Below are positions 22,691-34,585 of a stretch of DNA of 35,599 nt, piece after piece. Position 1 is the first letter of the stretch, and every line of letters begins with the position of its first letter. Below the pieces are notes generated by a model. That model was not told the origin of the DNA, did not search any database, and saw only the letters and a list, made by a program, of their open reading frames with translations. The position numbers were made by a program, and so were the translations under genes. This DNA is from Saccoglossus kowalevskii (lineage: Eukaryota > Hemichordata > Enteropneusta > Harrimaniidae): positions 551,965-587,563 of the forward strand of contig NW_003120924.1 in assembly GCF_000003605.2 (NCBI RefSeq), in the 5' to 3' direction.

Positions 22691-23531
22691 TTTTCTATTT
22701 AACTGCTTACACACTCCAAATAATTGGTAGCTAAGCGAATTTAAATTTCCCTTCGAACCACCTTTCAACATAAATGATTTATTCAACACAAACAATTTAT
22801 AACACACATAATGTATATACCATTATTTAATATTCTAATGAAGTATTTCAATGTAAAATGTTATAGTTTGGGTGTATTTGAAGACAAAGATTTGCTGTCA
22901 CGCATTGGTGCGTTATTGAGGCAACATAAAATCATATTATTATACTATAATTATGAAATAATAACTTTAAAATAATTATAAAATGTTGTGTTCTTTGTTG
23001 TTGGAACGTCAGATTAGCAATTTAGCGGATGGTGTTGTGCCTGTTCGAAGGTTCAATAATGAATGACTTGCGTTTAATATAAAGGATATCTAATGAATGA
23101 ATGTGTCGAGATTTTGACGAGGAACATATGAAACGATTTTGATATTCTATTTATCGCATGTATTCGATTCAATTTATCCGATTTATGGAGTCGTCAATAT
23201 ATTCTGGTTATAGCAACATATTGGCATCCTTTCACGGTAATTCTAACAGTGGTTTTATACGTTTCACTAGTGACCGGCAAACATACTGTCAGAGAAACCA
23301 CCGAGAAAAAATCCCGTGCGTTGCAAGATGGGGTTGGGAGAATTGGGAGATGTCCACAAATTCCACATTGAAGCAAAAAAAACAACCTGTAACGGATGTT
23401 TGAAATTATCAGTATATTGTGAAAGCATTCGAATTTACCATATTTCAAACAGTTATTAACAATATATAGTGAAAGGTATACAGCGATATTAGAAAAAAAT
23501 AGTATGTTATAACCATGCGACAGGGGTATAT
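22691..23531. other. Intergenic, no gene seen
   Basis: An open frame of 81 codons at 23158-23403 has no family signature and is opposed by an equally long frame on the other strand. A short purine-rich run (CAGGGG) abuts the LTR that starts at 23532. Confidence 0.4.
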
Positions 23532-24127
23532 TGTCACGAATTTGTTTACGCGTATCTGTTGACCGACTTATTTAGTTGATTATTAGCGAATTGCTGTGTT
23601 ATGTCTGTCATCGTTTAGGCCTATGTGAAGTTTTGGATGGAACTTGGCTCAGTGATTTGGAACTAATTACGAGATAACCGTCGCTATTCTGACTATTAAT
23701 TCTGACAGTTGGTATCCATAGTTATTAATGTAGTGAACGATTAATCAAAAGATATGACGTATTCAGTACTTAGTGTGATTGGCCTTATGATTGAAGGTTA
23801 CGCCCCAGAGTCTTTTTACTGCTTTGTAATTGGTTAGAGTTTTGAAAATGAATAAAGTTGTTTTAGTTGGTCTTGGCAAGTACTCTACGATAGACGCAGT
23901 CGTGATCCAGTCTGAGAGAGACTTGGGGCGAGCCTTGACGAAGTCTTGGGCTAGTCTTGGGTCAGCCTTGTGATAGTCTTGGGGACTTTTCCCCAGGGCG
24001 CTGTGTCTTATAGAGTGCTCGACTGATCGACTAAGACGAAAGTTGAAACGTATTTCGTTGTGTGTGTCTTATTTGACTGTAAAGTATAAGTGACTTACCC
24101 GATCCCATACCTCAAGGGGACGTGACA
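23532..24127 (+). mobile_element. Fossil LTR of an LTR retrotransposon (Ty3/Gypsy-like ends), single copy
   Basis: Begins TGTCACG and ends CGTGACA, the inverted TG...CA ends common in Ty3/Gypsy-type LTRs, with a length of 596 bp. An AATAAA signal lies at about 23850, and short GTCTTGGG repeats occupy 23920-23985. A purine-rich run precedes it. No internal gag or pol remnant and no matching target duplication are seen, so this is a lone or partial LTR. It looks old. Confidence 0.45.
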
Positions 24128-24890
24128 TTGAGACGAGACGAGATTCCCCCCTGGCAAGTGTGGAGAACCCAGAGGAAAAGATTTTACCCCTGATAATATT
24201 ATGACTGACTAATAAAAAGTGTGCGACCGGGGAGATCACTGAGTTTGATCGTATCCAGCTGGAAAATTTGCAGTTGTATTGAAGCTTAGAAATTGGACTT
24301 TTCTCAAAGATTTGCATAGTACGATATTAAACATCGAATACAACCATACGATCACGACTAGGATGGTATATGCATAAATTATGATAATGAGCTAAAACAA
24401 ACAAATGTTCTGAATATAAACTGCTCAAAAAAAATCAAAGTCAACAAATGCTTAAAGAAAAATGTTCAGAACAGAAAATTCTCAAAAAAATAAACTAAAC
24501 CGAAATGTTCAAAACAAACGAATTCAGAATAGAAAATATTCAAAACAAAACAAGTTTAGAACAAAATTTATACAATAGTCAAAAAATGAGAAAAACCTAA
24601 AATGTAATCAGGAAATGCCTTAAAAAATAAGCATAAAGTGAATAACTAATATACCTTAATGCTAAAAGAAAAAATGATTTTGGCACTGATTTTACCCGAT
24701 ATTTTCCACATATCACACTAGTTGCTAACTCTTATCTTATAAATATACCTTATCCTTCACAGTAACTATGAAGCTCACAGGGAGACACGTGCTCGGTACA
24801 TGTGCACGTGTAGATTGTTATAACGTTTTATCATAAAGTAGTCAACGTTTCTGAAAAATTTGAGTAATTTTGAAAAAGAATAAATATATA
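24128..24890. other. No gene; A-rich low-complexity stretch
   Basis: 24420-24620 is a run of irregular CAAAA/TTCAGAA-like units; the rest is plain. Confidence 0.5.
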
Positions 24891-25420
24891 TAGAATAGAT
24901 TAGAATAGAATAGAATAGTGCTTTATTGACACCATAAAGAAAATATTACATTTTATATTTGGTTATGTACATCAATGAAGTTGAAAAATTGAAAACATAT
25001 TAATGTATTAAGTAAAAAATATATAATAAAAATAGCAACATTAGACTATACTACTACTATTTTGATTGTGAAATTAGTCCTTTCACACATACTTTGATAA
25101 TAAATTTTGACATTGTTAGTCAGTGTTTGTTTGTTTTTACATTGAAACAAATAGTTAGTTAGAGCAAATATTATAATTGTTTTATCTCTTGATTGCATTA
25201 TATAGTCAAATTTTTCTCTTTTGTTTTTGTTTCTGAAATCTTGGTTGATTTACTCTATGGCATTATACAAAGTGTTTCTATATTCTGTGTATAAATTACA
25301 ATCTATTAGGTGGTGGTGTATTAAAGGAAATATGTCTATTTAATCTACGAAAGAAGTGTACAGTGACGTACTACGATCCATTGCAGCTTATCCGTATCAT
25401 TCTTTAATTCCTTGAGACAT
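24891..25420 (-). mobile_element. LINE (non-LTR retrotransposon) 3' end, decayed
   Basis: On the minus strand the 3' terminus is CAATAAAGCACTATTCTATT followed by (ATTCT)n, a tail style common in CR1/L2-like LINEs. Upstream, 25319-25100 reads HLIDCNLYTEYRNTLYNAI, then REKFDYIMQS, resembling the extreme C-terminus of their ORF2 (HCPLY...LR...EKF..LM). Several in-frame stops interrupt it. No reverse transcriptase remains, so this is a 5'-truncated copy. Confidence 0.7.
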
Positions 25421-25567
25421 GATATGAAAAAAAAACTTGTGTGATTTCACTGCTTGTTTTATTTATATATTTATTCATGCAATCTGTTTTTTGGGACCAC
25501 GGACCTTGAACCACAATAAAGATCGAACAGATTCAAAGATATATGTGTAGCGGTAGACAGTTAGTCA

Positions 25568-25568
<1 letters not shown>

Positions 25569-25601
<33 letters not shown>
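25569..25601. repeat. (TTAG)n microsatellite
   Basis: About eight perfect tetranucleotide units. Confidence 0.95.
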
Positions 25602-27400
25602 GCAAGTCACACCACAGGCATAGTACATACATCGTCCTGTCTCATTTGCACCGATTACCGTGAGTTTATCCGTTTAAGTTTATGTTATTTTGGGAGATGT
25701 ACTGGTAACTTGATCACTATTTTAATAGTCAATTTAATCTATGGCTTGCACAATCCTTGCACAATCCAAGACAAATGTTGAAGTTGGAAGAAATGTACAT
25801 TGTTTCTCACGTATGGGAAGATTTGTAATACATACATTGGGCTGGGGTAGGAAACAGTTGTGGATGTGAAGATTGGAAGGAGATATGTTAACACATTGGG
25901 AGACTGGGAGAAGTAGGTAAAATTATTGAGAGTTACAAGGAGGGGGAATTTAGAATTTTCTATTATGACAATTGTGAAAACATTAATATATGTAATGAAT
26001 TTTACCTATCTGGTTCAGATATGGACAAATGTTGGTAAACAAGCTCTATTGTATGCTGGCACGTCTAGATTCTTACCGATTTTAATATATAGGAAATGTT
26101 ACTTAATTGTAAACAAATTACAGTTATAATATACAATACTTAGCATAGTATACTCCAAGGGTCAGACAAATTCCAAAAACACTATACCTGTCACGATTAG
26201 ATATAAAGAATAATTTTGTATTAGGGTGTCGGCGTGTAACTACCTTTAAACTGTCAACACCATGTTTCATGAGAATAAAATTGCAAAAATAAATATATGA
26301 AAATAAACAGTATTAAAACAAACGACTGCATATGCAAATTTTCAAATCAATTATTTGTTTTCATTTATTCAATACCTCTATGCAGCGTGGCCAAACTCGG
26401 CTATAAATAGTTGTTTTCCAATTTGGGAGGCCAGGTATTACACACAAAACATACACAGATGTTAGAAAATAGTATATGCAATGCAATGAAACTAGATATA
26501 GCTAAGAATTACAAAATACATCTATAAAAACTTTCCAGACTTTTTTTCACTCACACCCACATGTTTCCCCCTGTGTTTTTTCTTTTCTTCTCAGAAATTT
26601 GTGTAGGCTTCTATTATTTTAAACGCAGAAACATACACTGCACAATTGTCTAGCTAAATAGACAAGATGGTCACCGAAAACGCGTGTTTCAAAACTAAGG
26701 TACTCAAGCCTGACGCCTCGAATTGTTTCCTCCACTCTAGAAATTACACACAATATTCCAGGACTTTAGAAAATTGCAAAGTTTACCCCTGCCCTTAACG
26801 AATAGAAAAGTTTGCCCTGTCCTAAAAACAAAAAGAAAGTTTTTTGGTGACGAATAGCTCAATTGCGTGTACCAACTTCTTCACGAGTTCTGTCATTATG
26901 GTATTGGGTCTCAGAAGAATGACGCAAAATTTCAATAAACTGTACAATATAATAGAGCTGATAGTAAATGAGTTTAATAAATTATTTCCAAAACATGGAA
27001 CTACGACAGTGAAACATCTAGTTATGGAAGTGACAGTAAAGACAATGGTTTAGATTCATACAATTTAACACTTGTGGTTGTGTGAAACGGTCTAGACGAA
27101 ATACCACCACGGGGAAAACTCGCATGTTGTAGTCATTTAAGTTAAAACTTTTTTTTGTTAGCCTACCTTCAGTAAGTGAATAAATTTCTTTTCGTTAGAT
27201 AGTTCACTATTAGCAATAGAGCATGTTATAATATGCGAAATTATAAATTAACACTGAATTAGATCAAAATTAGAGGTTTTTATGACGTCATAGTTTTACA
27301 TTGTCATACGATAATGTAAATCGCTATTAACAAGAATATTAATTTCAACAAAAAATCCCTGAATTTAGATAAATTTGTTTAATTTTGATGGTGATGATTT
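25602..27400. other. Intergenic, no gene seen
   Basis: Short open frames at 25926-26129 and 26844-27053 have no family match. A good polypyrimidine acceptor (CTTTTCTTCTCAG at about 26595) is followed by an ATG and a GTACTC donor at 26702, but the 11-codon product tells nothing. Confidence 0.4.
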
Positions 27401-28300
27401 AAACCAACAATAATGAATGCCCACCACGTAAAATGTCAGGCATACAGAATTGAAAGTTGTGATGGACGCGCGGCTCCACGCAACGTTCGATTAAAGTCGC
27501 AACAATGTATAAGGTTTTCAAGAAGAAGTCAACAAAAACGGCTAAAAAGAGGGGAAACAGTTTCAACACTCAGTTTTCAGTGGGTTGTGGTTTCCTCAAC
27601 ACGGGCCAATATTGAATATGCCGGCAAACGCGATAAAAGCTTGAAAAACTCCGCTTTGTTCGAACAAAGTAATTGCAGATGCGGTAGTTACAGTTGACTT
27701 GTTATGAAAGGACTGTCAGAGTTTCAGTCGTAGTCGGAGTTTAATTTTCCCATTGTTATGTGCATTTTAGGTAGAACGTTTACTTTACACTGTTAAGTGA
27801 CGCATAGTCACGGCATAGCATATGACAAATTACATAACATATTTCTTTACATATGGATTGCGGAGTTAATACATGGAAATTGTAGGGAAAATAAGAGTGA
27901 CACAACCCGTGCGATATTTTAAACTCGATGTAATAAAACAACATTTTGAAAAAAAATTAAAAAAAATTAGAACCTATTCGAAAAGATACGTCAGTTTCAG
28001 TCATTTTGTATATGCTAACACATGGACAATAGCACATGGGCAATATGCACGCGAAAGCTCATGTGCGCTCACTTCGAATCCACCACGTTCGGGAAACTTA
28101 AAGTTACTGTATACAGCAGCGTCAATACTACTTTCACAAGTTGCACACCTCTAATCCCCGTCGACGTGAAAGACATGTCTCCCAACTGCCTGACGAAACG
28201 TATAACCCCAAAAATAGCAATGTATCTACACTTCAAAGACGCAGCGTTTGATTTGACTGAGTTGTCCTTACGTTTTTATCGTTGCAATCTATAGTGCTGT
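27401..28300. other. CpG-bearing segment with two short open frames, function unknown
   Basis: CpG is clearly more frequent than in the flanks. Open plus-strand frames of 94 (27413-27697) and 90 codons (28022-28294) show no known domain. 28029-28040 (TAGCACATGGGC) and 28073-28083 (ACTTCGAATCC) resemble Pol III A and B boxes at tRNA spacing, so part of it may be SINE-derived. A perfect 16-bp palindrome lies at 27654-27669. Gene, promoter and decayed mobile element all remain possible. Confidence 0.35.
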
Positions 28301-28707
28301 TCCGATTAATATATGGCACTGTGTTGTGGGGACTCATTATTTTTTAAACAACACTGAATGAAAGCATTTAATATCAAATAGAAATTAAAAACATTAAAAT
28401 TGGCTGGGCGCTATGTGGCATTTTGTTGGAATAGTAGGAGTGACATTTTTGTAATGCCAAAAAAAGATACGTGACAACATTTTCGTCTTTCAAAGAAATC
28501 TTCACTCGCCGCTACAACTGTTTTGATCGCAGCAGGCTTAGTTGACATCGTGAATTGCCAACAGTAGTAGTACTAGTTTTAAGAGTACTTGTGTAAAAAA
28601 TAGTAAACCCACAAACAAATTGAGATATTTGGGTATTTTAAAATTGTTAGCGATTATATCATAAGTTTAATCTTCTTACATGAATCAAGCAGACATTGGA
28701 GTATGAA
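28301..28707. other. No feature seen
   Basis: Plain AT-rich sequence between the CpG-bearing segment and the minisatellite. Confidence 0.5.
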
Positions 28708-28938
28708 TATACTGACAATTATACCACTGGCAATTATACCACTGACAATTATACCACTGGCAATTATACCACTGACAATTATACCACTGACATTTATACC
28801 ACTGACATTTATACCACTGGCATTTATACCACTGACAATTATAACACTGATAATTATACCAGTATACCACTGACATTTATACCACTGACAATTATACCAG
28901 TATACCACTGACAATTATACCACTGACAATTATTACAG
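28708..28938. repeat. 15-bp minisatellite, about 15 copies
   Basis: Unit ACTGACAATTATACC with A/G and AA/TT variants at fixed positions, and two CCAGTATACC junctions. The 15-bp step keeps frames open on both strands, which accounts for the overlapping open frames here. Confidence 0.97.
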
Positions 28939-30760
28939 TGACTTTGATATGTGGGACAACATTGGTATTCGGGTAATTGCATGCAAATGTTTCCTGAGCG
29001 TTCCAACGGGAAACTGTCTATTGATACATGATGTTCACCGTGTGTGAATCTATAATCACACAGTGAGTGAGTTTATCAATAACTAAGATGGAATAGGTCA
29101 TAGGTCATAGGCCATAGGTCAGGTATTTGTATCAATATTGTTTAGTTGTCGTCGCTAGTTTGAAAGGACAAACGAATGTATCAATTGTACAAATAAATAT
29201 TGATATTTTTAATTAGAAGTATTTAGTAATTCCGTGTAAAAAGTAAATATTTCTGACTATTAATTTTGTTGTTTATTATTTTACGACCAAACCATGTGGT
29301 CTCATTGCCGATAATAAGTTACGTTGTTTTACAAAAGATAGATTTTTGAACTAAAACTGATTTGCGACTATCACCTATGCCTCACTTATATATAGAAATA
29401 TATAGGAAACTTTTTGATTTTGCTTATATAAAGAATGAACATATTTTTCCCTTGCCATGAGTCAATGGGTCTTAAGCATTCAATAATGCGCCCTGAGATC
29501 ATGCTTTATTGCATCTTTGGGACTATTATGTGAATTATATAATGTTATGAATTTGGGCGAATTGCTTAAAATATTTGATTTAGCGCCCTGAAGTTCAACT
29601 TGGACGTTCCACGTTTAGAACATAATTTCCACAATCCATACATTTTTGAAATAGTTCACATAATAGTCTCTGATACAACTCAAAAGGCAACATTACTTTC
29701 AAGTAGTTTAGTTCATAAATACATAATATATGCTATATTTTCTCGTAATACAAAAAGTGGCAGTGAACAAAAAATCACACAATAAAATAATTGTGGATAA
29801 ATATACAATTGATAAACAAACTGATGCGTACTGCTTAGCCTGTAGTGGCTCACACTCAGGATTACTATACCCATAAGGCCACCCGACACTTCCCACAGGT
29901 GATATCGTGGTACACAGACAATATACTGCAACAAGGACGTGCACAAGATGCTACACAATATGGGAGGTTTGTACTTTCTACAATTTCCGATATTTCCGCG
30001 TCATGCAGAATAATTCAGTGTGATGCATTGAGGGGAACTGCAAAAATAATGTATTCAACATTTACTAATAACACTTGTGCCATCTATTTAGGGTTCTGTG
30101 CATTTGTTTTATTTTCTTATTTCTCGTGACATATTCTTACAGTTGTCCATATTTTTTAAGCGAAATATACATATTGTCCTATAATAATTTTGCTATTAGT
30201 ATGGGTAAATAAAGAAATAGAAATAATACATTGATTTTTATAGAATTGCGAAAAAAAAGTTTGGGTTTATTGTTTTTTTTCTGTAATAATACACGTTTGC
30301 TCATTATACCGTGTTTTCACCATATTCATCTTATTCTGCTCTACCACACTATAAAATCCAAAGTTGATGATTCACAATTTAAAAGTGAAAATATGACTTG
30401 AAATATTCTATTCAACCTAGTACTATACATTAAACACAAGTATTAGAAACCTTTCAATGTTCTTGTTTTCTTTATGAGCACATAACATTTTTGAAAATAG
30501 GTGGTTTTTATCAGTGTTTGCCAATTACCATTGAGAGCATACTAATATTGTAAAAATAGAACCAAAATATTATTGATGCGACACAGGATTATATTAATTA
30601 GACTGTCAGTACTAGAAAATATCGACTCTAAAATTGAGATTACAATGCACCCAGCATAATTTTAAATTATCTCTTGTTTATTTATTATATACTTTCCCAC
30701 ATTTTTAATTATTTATGTCTAGTCAGGGTTATAGCTAAATAGAAGTGCCTCTTGTATAGG
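28939..30760. other. Intergenic, no gene seen
   Basis: A set of AGGTCA half-sites lies at 29095-29121. An open frame at 29845-30129 (94 codons) is opposed by two frames of similar length on the other strand and shows no domain. Confidence 0.45.
29095..29121 (+). promoter_or_regulatory. Four AGGTCA-type half-sites with 1-bp spacing (DR1 array)
   Basis: AGGTCA at 29095, AGGTCA at 29102, AGGCCA at 29109 and AGGTCA at 29116, each separated by one T. DR1 spacing is the classic site for RXR, HNF4 and COUP-TF type nuclear receptors. It may instead be a chance 7-bp tandem repeat. Confidence 0.45.
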
Positions 30761-30769
30761 CCCAGTAGA

Positions 30770-31068
30770 GAAAGAAATGGTTTTCGACCGAAAAGTTCTC
30801 GGTAGAAAACCCTCTGGTTTTCGATTGAAAACCCTTTGGTACAGGGTCATGTGAGAATAACAAGTTTTTAGATCGAAAACTCTCTAGTGTAGGACCACGA
30901 AAGAATGAAAAGGTTTTTGATTAAGGGTCCCCTGATACAAGGACATGAATGAAAAGTTTTTGGTCAAAAAACCTCTGGTGTTAGACATGGTTTTCAACAA
31001 ACATTTCCTGTATAGGGCTATGGGAGAATGAAATGTTTTTTGATTGAAAAGCCTCCGGGTATGGGGAT
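30770..31068. repeat. Decayed tandem repeat of small hairpins (about seven units)
   Basis: A motif like GGTTTTCGATTGAAAACC, itself an inverted repeat, recurs at about 30779, 30815, 30864, 30920, 30955, 30989 and 31036. It is often followed by CCTCTGGTATAGGG and GAGAATGAA-like text. Spacing varies from 34 to 56 bp. Confidence 0.75.
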
Positions 31069-33144
31069 AGTAATATTATTATTTATGGACTATACAAATA
31101 TATAACCTATATAAATGGTAGAATCATGGTGTAAACTCGTTATTTTTTTAAAAAACTCGTGCACATCTTTGCGTAAAGTAAATGCGTGAATGTATTCACA
31201 TTAAACTTAATTTCAATTAGAAAAAAAAAATGTCTTTTTCTATCCGTTTATGTTTCTAAGCAATGGAATGAGCAAAAAACGTCAGCGTGCTGACATCTGA
31301 GAAAGGTCATGAATGTTTAGTGGACTCATATATGTATTCACGCACTGAGGTATTTTAAAAGTCTGTAGCAAAAGTTGACAAATTTTATTTAAATTTCTTG
31401 ACTTTCCCACATAACATATAAATTGAACAGTTACATGATAAGTAAGTGCTTAACCTGAGCAACCCAAGTTGGGTTAGACCTCAAACCAGAATTTTCAATA
31501 TTAGATAGCATTTTATAGAATGTTCGGTATACCTATATTACCTATGTTTTAAAAGTTTGATCCAGTACGTGGTGCACGTTTGAAAAGAAATACTGGTAGA
31601 CTATAAAATAGAGGCATTTGACGAATTGCTAGATACACACAGGAAACACGAGATGCCAAATATAATCTTTCTAGGCATGTTATCTATTGAAACCCACACC
31701 TCAGCACGGTATGTAATATCTACAAACGTCACACTACATATGTGCAAAAAGTGATTTTCTCGACCGATGAGCAAGTGTTGTTGTTGTTTTTGAAAACATC
31801 AATTTATTTGAAAACAAAATATTTACATATTTGTACCGGAGAAGCACTCTCTCCATTATATATTTATGTTTCATTTTTGGACAAACGATCGATTTGAATG
31901 CAGTATTTCTTTTTTTAAATTTACAGTTAATTTCCGTTGCAGACAATAATAATTCAAACAGTGTCAACATTCAAACCCAAATACATATTCTCTACTAAAT
32001 CTGGGAAAGTTGGACGTTACAATGCACAAAACACTTTCATTATTGAAAAGGGGAAACAAAAACAAAAATGTTGAACATTTTAACGTTAATGCCTTTTTAG
32101 CGGAACATAGCACAATCGTTGTCGTTCTACGGTATCGAAAGCTTTGACGAATTCGACGAAGGCGCAGTAGAACTATCCAACCTTTTTTAGACTTTTAGTC
32201 AAATAATTTGGTCTGCGAAAACCTTCCTACATCTTATCGTACATCTTATCGTTCATTCCATCCCAAAAAGTTGAACATTTATTTGAAATTGATGTCGAAG
32301 TGTTGCTAAAATGCTAAGTAATGAAATGTCTATGTAGTTTTCAGGACTATTCAATGAACCATTTTATGCATTAGAACTATATAATTGATTGTTGTCATTC
32401 TTTAGGAAACGTACTCGTATCAAACAGCTTATTAAATAAAATGCATATGGGTTATAGGAAATGTGCGATATTCTTTAAAAAGTCGCCCAACAATTTTTCA
32501 CATCACGCTGTTTTACTGTTTTTTTTTTATTTTGGTATTGCACCCATAACTTCATTTTGAGTGATAGACGAAGTTAGACAATATCAATTTACTTGTGACT
32601 ACAATCCCGCATGATTGCCACAGTTTCCAAAATTAAGTTGATTTAACAAAGTTCTAAACTATTCAAAACATTCATTTTGATGAATTGTGTTATGACTGAT
32701 TTTAGCAGACGTCTAGTAGTAGCAGCTCTGAACGTTTTAGACTCCGAACAATAATAATTCAATTTTTGCTCATTAAAATAATTACATTTTTTCTTTCAAA
32801 CATATTTTTGAAGATTTTTCTTGCGTCTTTATACAAGGTTGAAAATTTTAAATCGTCATTGCTATGGAATTAACAGCTTTTCCGTTTCAGTGACCTACTA
32901 GTAATTTTTGTCAAACCAGAGAGGTTGGGTATAGTGTTTCCCGTATTACTAGTATTTAGGATATTTCTGTCCATGTTACGAACAGTTGCGCCATTTTAGC
33001 CATGCTAGGGTCATCAATATTCTTATCAGTAATGATAAATTCAAGATATTTATCTTAGAATCTTCTGATAAGAAATAACACTTTTATCAGGGGACTAAAC
33101 GAATAGCAGAATATCATTGAAAATCATTTTCGGAAATATTAGAT
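31069..33144. other. Intergenic, no feature supported
   Basis: AT-rich; short open frames without matches. Nothing repeated was noticed. Confidence 0.45.
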
Positions 33145-34246
33145 TTAAGGTAGCGGGACTATTATTTGCTTACTTATTTTCATCTTCTAATTGTGACTAA
33201 ATGACTACAAATAGACCCAGGATAGTATATATTTTTAGAATCGCCAGACTTCAAGCTTTGCAAAGGTGTGTTTGTCATGCCCGTATCTGCATTCTACGAC
33301 GCGTTACTCAATCAAAGGTGAAACATTACTTTTTCTGTAAAAAAATAATTACGCATTTATGCTGGCGATAAGAAGTATTTTTTTCATTTTTCCTAGTTGT
33401 TCAATAGGTAAATTGAATGTGTCTGGTCAGTTTTATGCAAGCAATGCGTTTTAAAAAATAGTGTGCTGAATTTCAATTACTGTTATAGTCGCATTGCCCC
33501 CAACTCAGACCACAACTCGTTGGTAAATAATCGATGAAATAGTTTGTCTGGACACATTCAAGTTCCTCTCACTGTCACCTTAAAGCTGTGAAAATTTGGT
33601 GTTAATCCGACGACAATAAGTATACGTTATTTTTTGTTAAAGACCTTGTATTTTGAAAAACATAAACGTCCATGAAGTAACAGCAAAGATTTTCAAGCTT
33701 GTTTATCGGCACAATCAATTTGTTTTCCCATCAAGGTCTGCTTTAACATGTGTAGGGACATCCAAATGTGGAAGGCTATTGGAAACCAAACAAATAAAGG
33801 AATGGGATAGCTATAATTGGATAAATTCGGCATATGAAAACACCAAAATCAATGATTTTTTTCAGTGGCTGTGTGACCTTGTGTCTGACACATTCATATG
33901 CAAATGACTAATCTGTGAAACAAACAGGGGCGGAGACAAACCACTCAAATGTTAGGAAACACTCATTGTGTGTCAGATAGCTACTGATAACACATCCTAA
34001 CATTGCTTTGTCTTGAGTTTATCTTTGAAACTTATAGACACACAGATTAAACCTGTGTTATTGATTTTGGAAAACACTACTGAGGCTGCCTTGCTTCCCT
34101 TCAGAAAATCTACATTTTAACCAACTTACATGACATTCTATGTTATGTTGACTTTATCACATGAAAGTTTATAGTGCATTTCATCAATTAATAAATAAAT
34201 GTGAAAATCGTAATTTTCAACACAAATAATAGTCTCGCTACCTTAA
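33145..34246. mobile_element. 1.1-kb TIR DNA transposon flanked by TTAA
   Basis: Left TTAA/GGTAGCGGGACTATTATTTG (33145-33168) and right CAAATAATAGTCTCGCTACC/TTAA (34223-34246) are inverted copies with one difference. TTAA at both outer ends is the target duplication of piggyBac and Kolobok transposons; the GGT start does not fit the usual CCY start of piggyBac. The only internal open frame (33653-33907, 84 codons) shows no transposase motif, so the copy is non-autonomous. It carries a 57-bp imperfect hairpin at 33948-34004. Confidence 0.82.
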
Positions 34247-34585
34247 GAGAAAATTTTTTTGGTTGTACAAAGTTTATTTGAAATACAGAGAAGATGTTAT
34301 TTTCACTGATTGATGTACCCAGTGAAAATAAAGTACTTTGCAGAATTGTTATTCCACGTTATGCGTTATCTATACTCAATCCTAAAGATACGCGTTATCG
34401 AAAACGTCTTAGTTAATAAATGTACTCACACAGTAAAAAGCTGAACTCATTGTCTTATTACACGCGGCGCGCATACCGTGCTTGGCGGAGTTTCACCAGA
34501 TTGTCTATTTGGGTCACCAAATGTACCGTTACGTTGGTCCTGTGTGTCGCAAATCTAGAAAAACTGAAACGTACAACAAACGTAT
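34247..34585. other. No gene seen
   Basis: An open frame of 93 codons (34420-34701) runs into the TIR element to its right and has no family match. Confidence 0.4.

Noticed and set aside
26596-26702. Possible plus-strand exon with strong acceptor and an ATG in ACAAGATGG
   Set aside because: Only 11 codons and no partner exon or family match.
28654-28914. Repetitive proteins on both strands
   Set aside because: A 15-bp minisatellite is open in several frames at once.
29708-30129. Three overlapping open frames of 78-94 codons on both strands
   Set aside because: None has a recognisable domain and they contradict each other; chance is likely.
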